DNA from: Bacillus sp. FSL K6-3431
Lineage (GTDB): Bacteria > Bacillota > Bacilli > Bacillales > Bacillaceae_C
Length of the DNA: 64,000 nucleotides
Assembly: GCF_038002605.1 (NCBI RefSeq)
Contig: NZ_JBBOCT010000001.1
Coordinates: forward strand, 1,550,001-1,614,000
Reading direction: 5' to 3'
Made by a program: the position numbers and the translations under genes. A model generated the notes under the pieces. The model saw nothing but the letters and a program-made list of their open reading frames with translations. It did not search any database and was not told the origin of the DNA. This document shows, in pieces, positions 8,736 to 16,797 of the stretch. Positions within the stretch are counted from its first letter, which is position 1. Every line of letters begins with the position of its first letter.

Positions 8736-8764
8736 AGTATAATTGTAAGCGCTATATAAATCAA
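8736..8764 (-). promoter_or_regulatory. Sigma-A promoter of uxaE with cre-like site in the spacer
   Basis: The -35 is TTGATT (8764-8759) and the -10 is TATACT (8741-8736), separated by exactly 17 nt. The sequence TGTAAGCGCTATAT (8744-8757) fits the CcpA cre consensus except at its last two positions and fills the spacer, which implies catabolite repression. The uxaC promoter has the same design. Confidence 0.55.
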
Positions 8765-8877
8765 GTGGTTTGTTACCGAATTCGGAATTTTCAAATCGAT
8801 CTATTATTATTAAAATAAATATCTTCCTGGCATATGCTTTCAAATATAACATTCATGATAAAGACCTTCTCTTCATT

Positions 8878-10251
8878 TTATACAAGAAAATAAGCAATAA
8901 TCGATCCAATGCCCCCAAAAATGAGAGAGAAAAGCAAATTATCTAATGTGATTCGATACGGGTTTTGCCCAGTATTTACTGCTGTCAACGTAACAACCAA
9001 TCCATACGTACCCACCGTTAATGTAGCCACAGAACTGGTTATTAACACAATTGCAAGACTTAGCGGGTTAAGCACATCTAATAACGTTGTAATTAAACCT
9101 CCTAATATACCGATTGTTGCAATTGGATGAATACCAAACATACTCATAAAAATGAAGATGATTTGTATCACGAAAAAAATAATTAACGGATATTCGGAAA
9201 CATATAAAATTGGTTTCTGAATAAATTCTAAAAACGTTGCATTACTTAAGCTATTGGAAAAAAACGACAGCGATATAAATAATACAATAAAATTCTGCAT
9301 AGTGTTTGTTTTCAATTTCCATGTATTCCAGCCGATAGTCAAAAAACTACGCAATCTCTTCATTATTAGTGACCAAACGAAGGTAAATGGAAAAATAAGT
9401 AGTGTAACAGTTAATATGAAATCGATCGCAAACAAATTACCACATAAAATAACCAACGTAAGAAATAACACCAGTGCGATGGATAATTGAGTAATTTTAC
9501 TCGCCAATCCTTTAATATTTACATGCTCCGAGCTATGTACATCAGGATTATTATATGCATATTTCTTAAAGTGGAAATGGCCCCACAATGTATCAAGTAT
9601 AAAAGTTATAGCCGCTACCAACAGTAACCAAGGTAAAATTGCCACATAGGTAACTCCAGTTGCAAAAATGGATACTGCTAACAATATTTCTAATGGACTC
9701 CATAATAAGGCTAAAGAAAAGCCTCTAAGTGTTGATATACTAATAAATGAATCCCTTAGTTTTTTATTAACATGTGACAGATTTTCTTTTAATACTTCCT
9801 GGGAAATAGATGCAGCTGATAAATTTAAAAAAGTCGCCAATGTAAGGGTTGTTACCGAGCTCCGTGTATATAGCTTACCAAGATCGGATACATTCACCTT
9901 CATTAAAACATTCAGACTACGATCGAACCGTCCACTTCTAACGACACTACTCATCCAAGGGAGCATCGCTAATAGAGTAAGTAATGACATATTGGATGTT
10001 AATAAACTAGGTAGGTATATAATAGATCGTCCACTTATGAAGAATAGGTAGCTTCCTATCAAAATAAATGCACTGCCTAGTATTGTAAATAGCCTTGATG
10101 CCTGAATAAAAGATACGGCCAACATCAAAATTGCTAGTAGTCCCAATAGATAATTTAAACGCGCGCTGCCTATAAAGACATTAACAATATGGAGCATAAA
10201 AACAAAGGTATAAAAGATATATAAAAAGCGAAACACTGGATGGTGTTTCAT
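8878..10251 (-). CDS. Polytopic membrane protein, putative transporter, not recognised
   Basis: A 457-residue protein made almost entirely of hydrophobic helices (about 12), starting MKHHPVFRFLYIFYTF, with AGGGAGGAATGA before the ATG. Segments such as SMFGIHPIATIGILGGL, PLSLAIVLITSSVATLTVG and a Gly-rich last helix (IFGGIGSIIAYFLV) resemble ion-transporter-superfamily permeases, but I cannot assign a family. It lies between uxaE and the kdu/kdg operon in the same orientation. Uptake of a uronate or an oligo-uronide is therefore a reasonable guess, although no copy of the uxa operator was found before it. It could also be unrelated to uronates. Confidence 0.6.
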   Translation of the reverse strand: MKHHPVFRFLYIFYTFVFMLHIVNVFIGSARLNYLLGLLAILMLAVSFIQASRLFTILGSAFILIGSYLFFISGRSIIYLPSLLTSNMSLLTLLAMLPWMSSVVRSGRFDRSLNVLMKVNVSDLGKLYTRSSVTTLTLATFLNLSAASISQEVLKENLSHVNKKLRDSFISISTLRGFSLALLWSPLEILLAVSIFATGVTYVAILPWLLLVAAITFILDTLWGHFHFKKYAYNNPDVHSSEHVNIKGLASKITQLSIALVLFLTLVILCGNLFAIDFILTVTLLIFPFTFVWSLIMKRLRSFLTIGWNTWKLKTNTMQNFIVLFISLSFFSNSLSNATFLEFIQKPILYVSEYPLIIFFVIQIIFIFMSMFGIHPIATIGILGGLITTLLDVLNPLSLAIVLITSSVATLTVGTYGLVVTLTAVNTGQNPYRITLDNLLFSLIFGGIGSIIAYFLV

Positions 10252-10410
10252 TCATTCCTCCCTCTAATTTATTTTCCTCATAAAGAATTATTTTATTTTG
10301 TACAGTAGTTACCGTATCCAAACATTCCAGCTGCTGCAGGTTTGCGATGATTTCAATAAGATTTATTTTTGAGCTTCAACTGGGATATGTTCGTAAATTC
10401 AGAAACGAGC

Positions 10411-10445
10411 CATACCATATCACTTATTATTATGATATGGCTTAT
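10411..10445 (-). terminator. Weak terminator-like hairpin after kduD
   Basis: CCATATCA and TGATATGG pair around a 10-nt AT-rich loop, about 20 nt beyond the kduD stop. The stem is short and the T-run is poor, so termination is only possible. Confidence 0.35.
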
Positions 10446-10461
10446 CCATGATGTTAGACTT

Positions 10462-11244
10462 TTATCTTGCTAGCCATCCGCCATCAATTGCAAGAACATG
10501 ACCATTCATATAATCAGATGCCTTACTGGATAGAAAGACGATAGCTCCCATTAAATCCGCAGGAGTAGCCCAATGGCCCGCTGGAATGCGTGATAGAATG
10601 TCTGCATTCCGCTTTTCATCCGCGCGGATTGGTGCTGTATTCTTAGTCTCCACATAACCGGGGGCGATCGCATTAATTTGAATTCCGTATTCCGCTAATT
10701 CATTCGCAAAAGCTTTTGTAAGTCCTGCTACTGCATGTTTACTTGCTGTGTATGGAGGAATGAATTTACCTCCTTGGAATGAAAGCATAGAAGCAATATT
10801 AATAATTTTCCCACTTTTTTGTTCTGCCATCACCTTTGCAACTTCTTGGCTTAGAAAATAAACAGCATTTAGATTGATATCCATGACTGCATCCCAGTCC
10901 TCTTCTTGGTATTCAAGCAACGGAGCCCGTCGAATCGTACCAGCATTATTAACTAAAATATCTATTTTCCCATATTTCTTTCGACAACTTGAAACGATTT
11001 CCTTAATCGTTTCTCTGTTTTCTAAGTCTGCCTGAAAGAATTCTACTTGACGGCCTTCTTTTTCAATTAATTCTTTTGTTTCACCCCAATTATCACCATG
11101 TGTAACAACAAATAGATCCGCACCAGCTTTTGCAAGTGCGACGGAATAGGCTTGACCTAATCCCGTGTTACCACCTGTAACAATAGCAACCTTTCCATCT
11201 AATGAGAAATAATCTAGTGAAAAATCATTTAATTCTGATGTCAT
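10462..11244 (-). CDS. kduD: 2-dehydro-3-deoxy-D-gluconate 5-dehydrogenase KduD
   Basis: A 260-residue short-chain dehydrogenase. It has the nucleotide-binding TGGNTGLGQAYS near residue 23, NNAGTIRRAPL, the catalytic Ser in NIASMLSF and the Tyr-Lys pair in YTASKHAVAGL. KduD reduces 2,5-diketo-3-deoxygluconate to 2-keto-3-deoxygluconate (KDG), using the product of KduI, whose gene is 37 nt upstream. The pectin and uronate context makes this name more likely than gluconate 5-dehydrogenase, a close relative. GGAGGTATAT precedes the ATG. It is the last gene of the kdgA-kdgK-kduI-kduD operon. Confidence 0.9.
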   Translation of the reverse strand: MTSELNDFSLDYFSLDGKVAIVTGGNTGLGQAYSVALAKAGADLFVVTHGDNWGETKELIEKEGRQVEFFQADLENRETIKEIVSSCRKKYGKIDILVNNAGTIRRAPLLEYQEEDWDAVMDINLNAVYFLSQEVAKVMAEQKSGKIINIASMLSFQGGKFIPPYTASKHAVAGLTKAFANELAEYGIQINAIAPGYVETKNTAPIRADEKRNADILSRIPAGHWATPADLMGAIVFLSSKASDYMNGHVLAIDGGWLAR

Positions 11245-11281
11245 ATATACCTCCTATAATTCTAAACATTTTTTAAAACTA

Positions 11282-12112
11282 CTATCTTAATTCTTCCATT
11301 TTCACATGATCCATATCATCATAAGTGATGTTTTCTCCACACATTCCCCAAATAAATGTGTAGTTACTTGTAGCTGTACCGGTATGAATAGACCAGCTTG
11401 GCGAAATAACCGCTTGCTCGTTTTTAAGCACTAGATGTCTTGTTTCATCTGGCTCCCCCATAAAGTGGAATGCACGTGTGTCTTCCTCCATATCAAAGTA
11501 TAAATATACTTCACTACGGCGCTCATGCGTATGGGCGGGCATTGTATTCCAAACGCTTCCAGGGTTCAATATAGTTAATCCCATTTGAAGTTGACAACTC
11601 TCACAAACATTTGGATGAATATATTGATGGATCTTTCTTTCATTTAGCGTCCCTTGCTCTCCCATTTCAAGTGGCTTAATTTCCTTAATATCAATTTTAA
11701 CCGTTGGATATGTGTGATGTGCTGGAGATGAATTAATATAAAATTTAGCTGGATTATTTGGATCTTTTGAACGGAATAACACTTCCTTCGTCCCTCTTCC
11801 AACATATAGTCCATCGTGACGCTGCATATCATACTCTTGTCCATCAAGTATGACAGATCCCGTTTCACCTATATTAATAACACCTAATTCACGCCGTTCA
11901 AGGAAATATGTAACACCTAATTCTTTATCCAACTTAATTGTTAACTCTTTATCTGATGGAGTCACACCACCAAAAATCAATCTGTCTACATGTGTATATG
12001 TTAAATGAACTTCCCCTGCTTCAAAAAGCTTTTCAACAAGAAAATGTTGTCTTAATTCATCCGTATTATACCTTTTGATTTCTTCTGGGTGATTTGCATA
12101 ACGTGTTTCCAT
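11282..12112 (-). CDS. kduI: 5-dehydro-4-deoxy-D-glucuronate isomerase KduI
   Basis: A 276-residue cupin isomerase converting 5-keto-4-deoxyuronate, from unsaturated galacturonate, to 2,5-diketo-3-deoxygluconate. Family landmarks are METRYANHPEEIKRYNT at the start, YFLERRELGVINIG, and the zinc site THERRSEVYLYFDM, whose His and Glu residues are ligands. PSWSIHTGTATSNYTFIWGM near the end supplies another His. Length and motifs are complete. GGAGGATGAATT precedes the ATG. It sits between kdgK and kduD on one transcript. Confidence 0.94.
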   Translation of the reverse strand: METRYANHPEEIKRYNTDELRQHFLVEKLFEAGEVHLTYTHVDRLIFGGVTPSDKELTIKLDKELGVTYFLERRELGVINIGETGSVILDGQEYDMQRHDGLYVGRGTKEVLFRSKDPNNPAKFYINSSPAHHTYPTVKIDIKEIKPLEMGEQGTLNERKIHQYIHPNVCESCQLQMGLTILNPGSVWNTMPAHTHERRSEVYLYFDMEEDTRAFHFMGEPDETRHLVLKNEQAVISPSWSIHTGTATSNYTFIWGMCGENITYDDMDHVKMEELR

Positions 12113-12150
12113 AATTCATCCTCCTCTTTACATTTTAGGTTTTTTTAATC

Positions 12151-13170
12151 TTATCGAATTATTTTGCCAGATTCATTTTGTACAAATGCCATAACTTCAT
12201 CCTTTGTAAAAACATTGCAATCGCCATGTACTGTATGTTTCAAGGCGGAACCAGCTGTTGCAAAAGAAACGGTCTGCTGAGAATCCATTTCTTCGATTAT
12301 TCCGTATAGAATACCTGCTGCAAAAGCATCTCCAGCTCCAACACGATCAACTATTTGATCGATATGATGGACTTTTGACTGGTATAGTACTCCTTCAGTA
12401 AAATAATTACCTTGCAGTGTATTGTTGGAAGCCGATATCACATCGCGGAAAGTTGAACTTATATGCTTAATATTTGGATACATCTCTTGGATTTTTTTAT
12501 AATAATATGTTAATTTCTGTTCTTTATCCAATACATCATCGGCTTTTTCAATATCAAATAAATAAACGGCATCTAATTCTCCACATGAGCAAATATCTAC
12601 ATACGGAAGAAATAGCTTAATTGCTTCGGCTGCCTCTTGTAGACTCCATAGTTTAGAACGATAATTGAAGTCAAAACTTGTGATAACTCCCTTTTCCTTC
12701 GCTTTTTTCAATGATACTAATGTAAGCTCATTTAAATTTGGAGATAATGCGGGAGTAATTCCGGTTATATGAAAGAGTGTTGCGTGGTGAAAAATCTCAT
12801 CGAAATCTATTTCTTCCCATGTAAGTTTTGAAAAACTCGAATATTTCCGGTCATATAAAACTTGGGCACTTCGTTCACCTACACCCGCTTCCAAATAATA
12901 TGTACCTAATCTTTCACCACCTTTAAACAAATAATCAGTGTGAACACCATTTGATTTTAAGTGTTTTTCCGCTCCCTTCCCCAAAGGATTATCAGGTACT
13001 TTACTTACAAAATAGACATCGCAACCAAAACTCGCTAATGAAGCGCTAACATTTGCTTCCGCACCACCATAATGCATGGTAAGCTGATTTGTTTGAAAGA
13101 GTCTTTCACCAACATTAGTAGAGAGACGAAGTGGAATTTCTCCAAGGGTGACAATCTTTTTCATCATCAT
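12151..13170 (-). CDS. kdgK: 2-keto-3-deoxygluconate kinase KdgK
   Basis: A 339-residue PfkB-family sugar kinase that phosphorylates KDG to KDPG with ATP. It shows the N-terminal substrate region (YGGAEANVSASLASFG) and the C-terminal PfkB signature DRVGAGDAFAAGIL, whose Asp is the catalytic base. The first ATG overlaps the kdgA stop as ATGA, so the two are translationally coupled. Three ATG codons in a row open the gene; the first is taken here, and the conserved part begins KKIVTLGEIPLRL. Confidence 0.92.
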   Translation of the reverse strand: MMMKKIVTLGEIPLRLSTNVGERLFQTNQLTMHYGGAEANVSASLASFGCDVYFVSKVPDNPLGKGAEKHLKSNGVHTDYLFKGGERLGTYYLEAGVGERSAQVLYDRKYSSFSKLTWEEIDFDEIFHHATLFHITGITPALSPNLNELTLVSLKKAKEKGVITSFDFNYRSKLWSLQEAAEAIKLFLPYVDICSCGELDAVYLFDIEKADDVLDKEQKLTYYYKKIQEMYPNIKHISSTFRDVISASNNTLQGNYFTEGVLYQSKVHHIDQIVDRVGAGDAFAAGILYGIIEEMDSQQTVSFATAGSALKHTVHGDCNVFTKDEVMAFVQNESGKIIR

Positions 13171-13814
13171 GCCTCTCTCGCTTCTTTCACTTTTTCTATA
13201 TATCTAGTTGCATATTCTGTTATTGATTTAAAATCACCTGTTTTTGCCGGGGCGATTAAATTGCCACCGACACCCACTGCAACACAGCCATTTTTAATCC
13301 ATTTATCTACATTATCCAGGCTCACTCCACCCGTAGGCATGATATTGACATGCGGAAGTGGCGCTTTAATCGCTTTCACAAAATCTGTGCCATATGCATT
13401 TCCAGGGAAAAGCTTGATAATATCAACCCCCATTTCCATTGCCTGTTTCATTTCAGTTATAGTCATACACCCTGGCATATAAGGAACTTGGTACAAATTG
13501 CATAGCTTTGCTGTTGGTGCATCAAAATATGGACTTACAACAAATTCAGCCCCTGCCAAAATAGCCAATCTTGCTGTAATTGCATCAAGGACGGTTCCAG
13601 CGCCAATCACGACCTCGCTATCATTGCGATAAATAGATACTAACTCCTTTAATACCTCTTCAGCGTCTTTCACCGTAAATGTTACCTCGATCCCAGCTAT
13701 ACCGCCTTTTACACATGCCTCTGAAATATTTAATGCTTCATCTTTTGAATCTGCCCTAACAACGGCAACTACACCGCAATTTGTAATTTTAGACAATACC
13801 TTTAACCTTTTCAT
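13167..13814 (-). CDS. kdgA: KDPG/KHG aldolase KdgA
   Basis: A 215-residue class I aldolase that splits KDPG into pyruvate and glyceraldehyde 3-phosphate, the last step of the route. The Schiff-base Lys lies in VDIIKLFPGN, the catalytic Glu in GIEVTFTV, and the phosphate site in IMPTGGVSLDN and VGVGGNLI. It is the first gene of the kdgA-kdgK-kduI-kduD operon, behind a sigma-A promoter and a palindromic operator. It is divergent from kdgR. Confidence 0.93.
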   Translation of the reverse strand: MKRLKVLSKITNCGVVAVVRADSKDEALNISEACVKGGIAGIEVTFTVKDAEEVLKELVSIYRNDSEVVIGAGTVLDAITARLAILAGAEFVVSPYFDAPTAKLCNLYQVPYMPGCMTITEMKQAMEMGVDIIKLFPGNAYGTDFVKAIKAPLPHVNIMPTGGVSLDNVDKWIKNGCVAVGVGGNLIAPAKTGDFKSITEYATRYIEKVKEAREA

Positions 13815-13833
13815 GTTACCCCCTTATTAAATA

Positions 13834-13870
13834 ATTTCCTATTTGGAAATCAACTTTATTAATTGGAAAC
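13834..13870 (-). promoter_or_regulatory. Candidate KdgR operator of the kdg operon
   Basis: A perfect palindrome, ATTTCC-N5-GGAAAT (13834-13850), is followed by a second half-site, ATTGGAAAC (13862-13870). The half-site repeat spacing is about two helical turns. They lie just downstream of the kdgA -10 and in the kdgR-kdgA gap, the expected place for an IclR-type repressor. Confidence 0.55.
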
Positions 13871-13908
13871 TTATAACGTTATTATATATAATAGTGTAAG
13901 AGATTACA
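13871..13908 (-). promoter_or_regulatory. Sigma-A promoter of kdgA with overlapping palindrome
   Basis: The -35 TTACAC (13899-13894) and -10 TTATAA (13876-13871) are 17 nt apart. The palindrome TGTAAGAGATTACA (13895-13908) covers the -35; it matches the cre consensus except that the central C is A. It could bind CcpA or a second regulator. Confidence 0.5.
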
Positions 13909-13988
13909 ATAGTATTCGCTTTTATTCTGTACAGTGCTTTTAATTATTGCAGTTTTAGTTATAATATAAAGAATTGAGGAGAGGTATA

Positions 13989-14747
13989 ATGGAAAATAAA
14001 AAACCACTATATGGAGCTGTTCTTTTAAAAGCAGACCAGATTTTAGAATACTTGTCATCTAGTGAAACATCGAAAAAATTAAATGAAATAGCAAAGGGAG
14101 CTGATCTGACGAATTCCACAGCATTAAAAATTTTGGACACATTGGTTGTAATCGGTTATGTTCAAAAAGATGCAGAAACAAAAAGGTTTAGTTTAGGTCC
14201 TTCTATTATTAAATACGCAAATAAAAGTATCAATCAACTTGATATTAAACAGATTGCTAAACCTTATTTACAGAAACTGCAAAGAATCACAACAGAAACG
14301 GTTCACCTTGGAATTCTTGATCATGTAAATATCGTTTATATTACAAAGATGGAAAGTAGTAATCCTGTGTCTTTATACTCCAAGGTTGGAAAAAGTATTC
14401 CTTTATACTGTTCCGCAATGGGGAAGTCCATTTTAGCTGATCAATCTGACGAAGAAGTCCAAATGTATTTGGCCAATAATTCATTAATAAAAAAAACGGC
14501 TAATACAATTACTACAAAAGAAACATTCATTCAAGAAATCGCTCAAATACGAGAACTTGGATATGCGCTCGATAATAGTGAGCACGAAGATGAGGTATTT
14601 TGCGTGGGGGCAAGTATTACATTGCATGGAGAAAACTTTGGAGCTTTCAGTGTGAGTGTTCCGAAATATAGAATTACCGATGTTTTCCGTAATGAAATTA
14701 TTCAGTTGGTACAACAATGCAAAGCTGATATAATATCTGATCTTTAA
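13989..14747 (+). CDS. kdgR: IclR-family transcriptional regulator KdgR
   Basis: A 252-residue IclR regulator. The N-terminal winged helix-turn-helix (about residues 10-70) includes LNEIAKGADLTNSTALKILDTL. The C-terminal effector domain contains ETVHLGILDHVNIVYITKMES, KSIPLYCSAMGKSILA and the Gly/Cys-rich stretch DEVFCVGASI. I chose ATG 13989 because AGGAGAGG lies just upstream; the in-frame TTG at 13974 is upstream of that site. It is divergent from kdgA and probably represses the kdg operon, with KDG or a related acid as inducer (inferred from relatives). Confidence 0.85.
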   Translation: MENKKPLYGAVLLKADQILEYLSSSETSKKLNEIAKGADLTNSTALKILDTLVVIGYVQKDAETKRFSLGPSIIKYANKSINQLDIKQIAKPYLQKLQRITTETVHLGILDHVNIVYITKMESSNPVSLYSKVGKSIPLYCSAMGKSILADQSDEEVQMYLANNSLIKKTANTITTKETFIQEIAQIRELGYALDNSEHEDEVFCVGASITLHGENFGAFSVSVPKYRITDVFRNEIIQLVQQCKADIISDL

Positions 14748-14771
14748 TAATATCCACTATTCATAAATCGG

Positions 14772-14805
14772 AAAATCCCCTGAAAATAATCAGAGGATTT
14801 TTCCT
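14772..14805 (+). terminator. Rho-independent terminator of kdgR
   Basis: AAATCCCCTGA and TCAGAGGATTT form an 11-bp stem with one mismatch and a 6-nt loop, followed by TTTTCCTT, 25 nt after the kdgR stop. It could also serve uxaC from the other side. Confidence 0.75.
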
Positions 14806-14859
14806 TATAATAATTTATAGGTCTTATTCGCATTACTAAACCGACATTAGAAATATCTA

Positions 14860-16257
14860 TTAAAGTGCAAAATAACGCTTAGCATTTTCATAACAAATGC
14901 CTTTAACATACTTCTCAAGCAATGCCATATCCTTTGGTACTTTTCCTTCTTCTACCCAAGTTCCTAACACATTACATAAAATCCTTCTGAAGTACTCATG
15001 TCTTGAAAAAGAGAGGAAGCTTCTTGAATCAGTTAACATCCCAATAAAATTACTAATTAATCCAATATTAGCCAAAATTTTCATTTGGTCTTCCATACCA
15101 TCAATTGTATCATTATACCACCAAGCCGTTCCAAACTGCACTTTTCCAGGAATTTCAGAGCTTTGATAATTCCCAGCCATTGATGCTAGTACATGATAAT
15201 CTTTAGAGTTCAGACTATACAAAACAGTTTTAGGTAATTTATCTTTATCAGCTAATGTATTTAGGAATCCCGAAATTTTATTAGCAATGAGTAAATCTCC
15301 AATTGAATCAAACCCAGTGTCAGGACCAAGCTGATTAAACATGCGCGTATTATTATTTCGTAATGCACCTAGATGTAGCTGCATTACCCAACCTTTTTCA
15401 GCATACCATTCACCTAATGCAACTAAAGTGTATGTTTTAAATTGTTCTATTTCTTTTTTTGATAATTCTTCCCCATTCATACGTTTCTGAAAAGAAATTG
15501 CGACTTCTTCCTTTGTTGCTTCTTCATAAAACATAACATCTATGCCATGATCAGAACTTTTACAACCATGCGCCGTAAAAAAATCAACCCTACTAGCTAA
15601 GGCATCTAAGAAATCATTATAATTATTAATTGCTGAGTTTGTTGCTTGTCCCAACTTCTCAACCCAAGATAAAAACTCGTCCCTGTCAATATTTAATCCT
15701 TTATCTGGGCGGAATGATGGAGATACAGTAGTCGTAAAGCCTTCTTTCGCTAATTCAATATGACTAACTAAATCATCTGTCGGATCATCTGTTGTTCCCA
15801 AAAATTTAACTTTTTCTTTTTCCAGTATAGATCTTATAGAGAGCCCTGGTGTATTCAATTTTTGATTCGCTTCTTCCCATATTGCAGAAGCAGATTTTTC
15901 ATCTAAAAGCTCATCAATATCGAAATATCTTAATAGTTCCAAATGTGTCCAATGATATAATGGATTTCCAAATGTATTTGGCACTGTATTCGCCCATGCG
16001 AAGAACTTTTCCTTATCCTTTTTATCCCCTGTAATATAATCTTCACTAATGCCATTTGCCCGCATTGCTCTCCATTTATAATGGTCACCAGCTAACCAAA
16101 TTTCCGTTAAGTTTGTATAGTTTTTATCCTGTAAAATTTCTTTCTGATTTAAATGATTATGATAATCTATAATTGGTAAATGTTTGGCTGTATGATGATA
16201 CAGTTCTTTCGCTGTTTCATTAAAGAGTAAAAAGTCCTCCGTAATAAAAGTTTTCAT
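14860..16257 (-). CDS. uxaC: Glucuronate/galacturonate isomerase UxaC
   Basis: A 465-residue uronate isomerase of the amidohydrolase superfamily. It converts glucuronate to fructuronate and galacturonate to tagaturonate, which UxaE then interconverts. Landmarks are LPIIDYHNHLNQKEI with metal-binding His residues, LGTTDDPTDDL, WVMQLHLGALRNNNTRMF, and MLTDSRSFLSFSRHEYFRRILCN in two conserved parts. Length is normal. It has its own promoter with a cre-like site and the operator shared with uxaE, so the two genes form a small regulon although 6 kb apart. GGGAAGG lies upstream of the ATG. Confidence 0.94.
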   Translation of the reverse strand: MKTFITEDFLLFNETAKELYHHTAKHLPIIDYHNHLNQKEILQDKNYTNLTEIWLAGDHYKWRAMRANGISEDYITGDKKDKEKFFAWANTVPNTFGNPLYHWTHLELLRYFDIDELLDEKSASAIWEEANQKLNTPGLSIRSILEKEKVKFLGTTDDPTDDLVSHIELAKEGFTTTVSPSFRPDKGLNIDRDEFLSWVEKLGQATNSAINNYNDFLDALASRVDFFTAHGCKSSDHGIDVMFYEEATKEEVAISFQKRMNGEELSKKEIEQFKTYTLVALGEWYAEKGWVMQLHLGALRNNNTRMFNQLGPDTGFDSIGDLLIANKISGFLNTLADKDKLPKTVLYSLNSKDYHVLASMAGNYQSSEIPGKVQFGTAWWYNDTIDGMEDQMKILANIGLISNFIGMLTDSRSFLSFSRHEYFRRILCNVLGTWVEEGKVPKDMALLEKYVKGICYENAKRYFAL

Positions 16258-16348
16258 ATTATATCAACCTTCCCTGTTTTATTGTATTTATCGTGATATA
16301 TTATTCATTAATTCCTAAAGAGAACAAGCAAACCTCCTAAATAATTAT

Positions 16349-16365
16349 TTTGTTTACCAAACAAA
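16349..16365 (-). promoter_or_regulatory. Palindromic operator upstream of uxaC
   Basis: TTTGTTTACCAAACAAA on the plus strand is a perfect 7-bp inverted repeat with a 3-nt centre. It lies 21 nt downstream of the uxaC -10. A near copy sits in the same place before uxaE. A LacI/ExuR-type regulator would fit, but no such gene is in the window. Confidence 0.6.
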
Positions 16366-16386
16366 CTACTTAATCTTCATAGATTT

Positions 16387-16415
16387 AGAATATATGTAAA
16401 CGCTTATTTTTTCAA
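16387..16415 (-). promoter_or_regulatory. Sigma-A promoter of uxaC with cre-like site
   Basis: TTGAAA (16415-16410) and TATTCT (16392-16387) are separated by exactly 17 nt. The spacer contains TGTAAACGCTTATT (16395-16408), a cre-like sequence matching the consensus except its last two bases. CcpA repression in the presence of preferred sugars is inferred. Confidence 0.55.
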
Positions 16416-16512
16416 GCAATTTAGTAATTTAGAAGATTTATTTTGAAATGAGAGAACTTTTATACTTTTTATAGGTTGTTCATAAAATAGGAACTGTGAA
16501 TAGAAACCCAAA

Positions 16513-16548
16513 CAAAAAAAATAGAAAGAGCAAAAAATCACTCTTTCC
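16513..16548 (-). terminator. Terminator of the YjcZ-type gene
   Basis: On the minus strand GAAAGAG and CTCTTTC pair around a 10-nt loop, followed by TATTTTTTTTG, beginning about 20 nt after the stop codon. Confidence 0.75.
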
Positions 16549-16565
16549 ATTATTTGTGCATTTCA

Positions 16566-16706
16566 TTAACAAAAACTAGTACCAACAATAATTAATAGTA
16601 TAAATAAAACGACTATTAATACAAAGGTACTTCCGCCGCCATATCCTGCATCGCCTCCATAGCCACAACCGCCACAACCGCCATAACCACCGCCATATCC
16701 AAACAT
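16566..16706 (-). CDS. YjcZ-family small sporulation protein
   Basis: A 46-residue peptide. The N-terminal half is rich in Gly, Tyr and Cys ([18 protein letters not shown]) and the C-terminal half is a single hydrophobic helix ([17 protein letters not shown]). This is the signature of YjcZ-type sporulation proteins, which are made in the mother cell and found in Bacillus spores. GAGGTGAGG lies 5 nt upstream of the ATG. A sigma-K-like promoter and a strong terminator flank it, so it is a single-gene unit. The exact role is unknown. Confidence 0.85.
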   Translation of the reverse strand: MFGYGGGYGGCGGCGYGGDAGYGGGSTFVLIVVLFILLIIVGTSFC

Positions 16707-16738
16707 TTATCCTCACCTCACTTGTATCATGATATTCA

Positions 16739-16766
16739 TAAATTATGTAAAGTGAAGTGAATCTGT
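16739..16766 (-). promoter_or_regulatory. Sigma-K-like promoter of the YjcZ-type gene
   Basis: On the minus strand ACA (16766-16764) is followed after 16 nt by CATAATTTA (16747-16739). This fits the sigma-K pattern AC ... CATANNNTA. The spacing to the coding start (about 33 nt) is plausible. Confidence 0.55.
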
Positions 16767-16797
16767 CTGGGCGCATGACTTCTTTATGAAATAAAAC

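Noticed and set aside
16576..16776. 66-codon minus-strand frame with Trp/Arg-rich product
   Set aside because: It is an out-of-frame shadow of the Gly-rich YjcZ-type gene, whose frame has the ribosome site and the family pattern.
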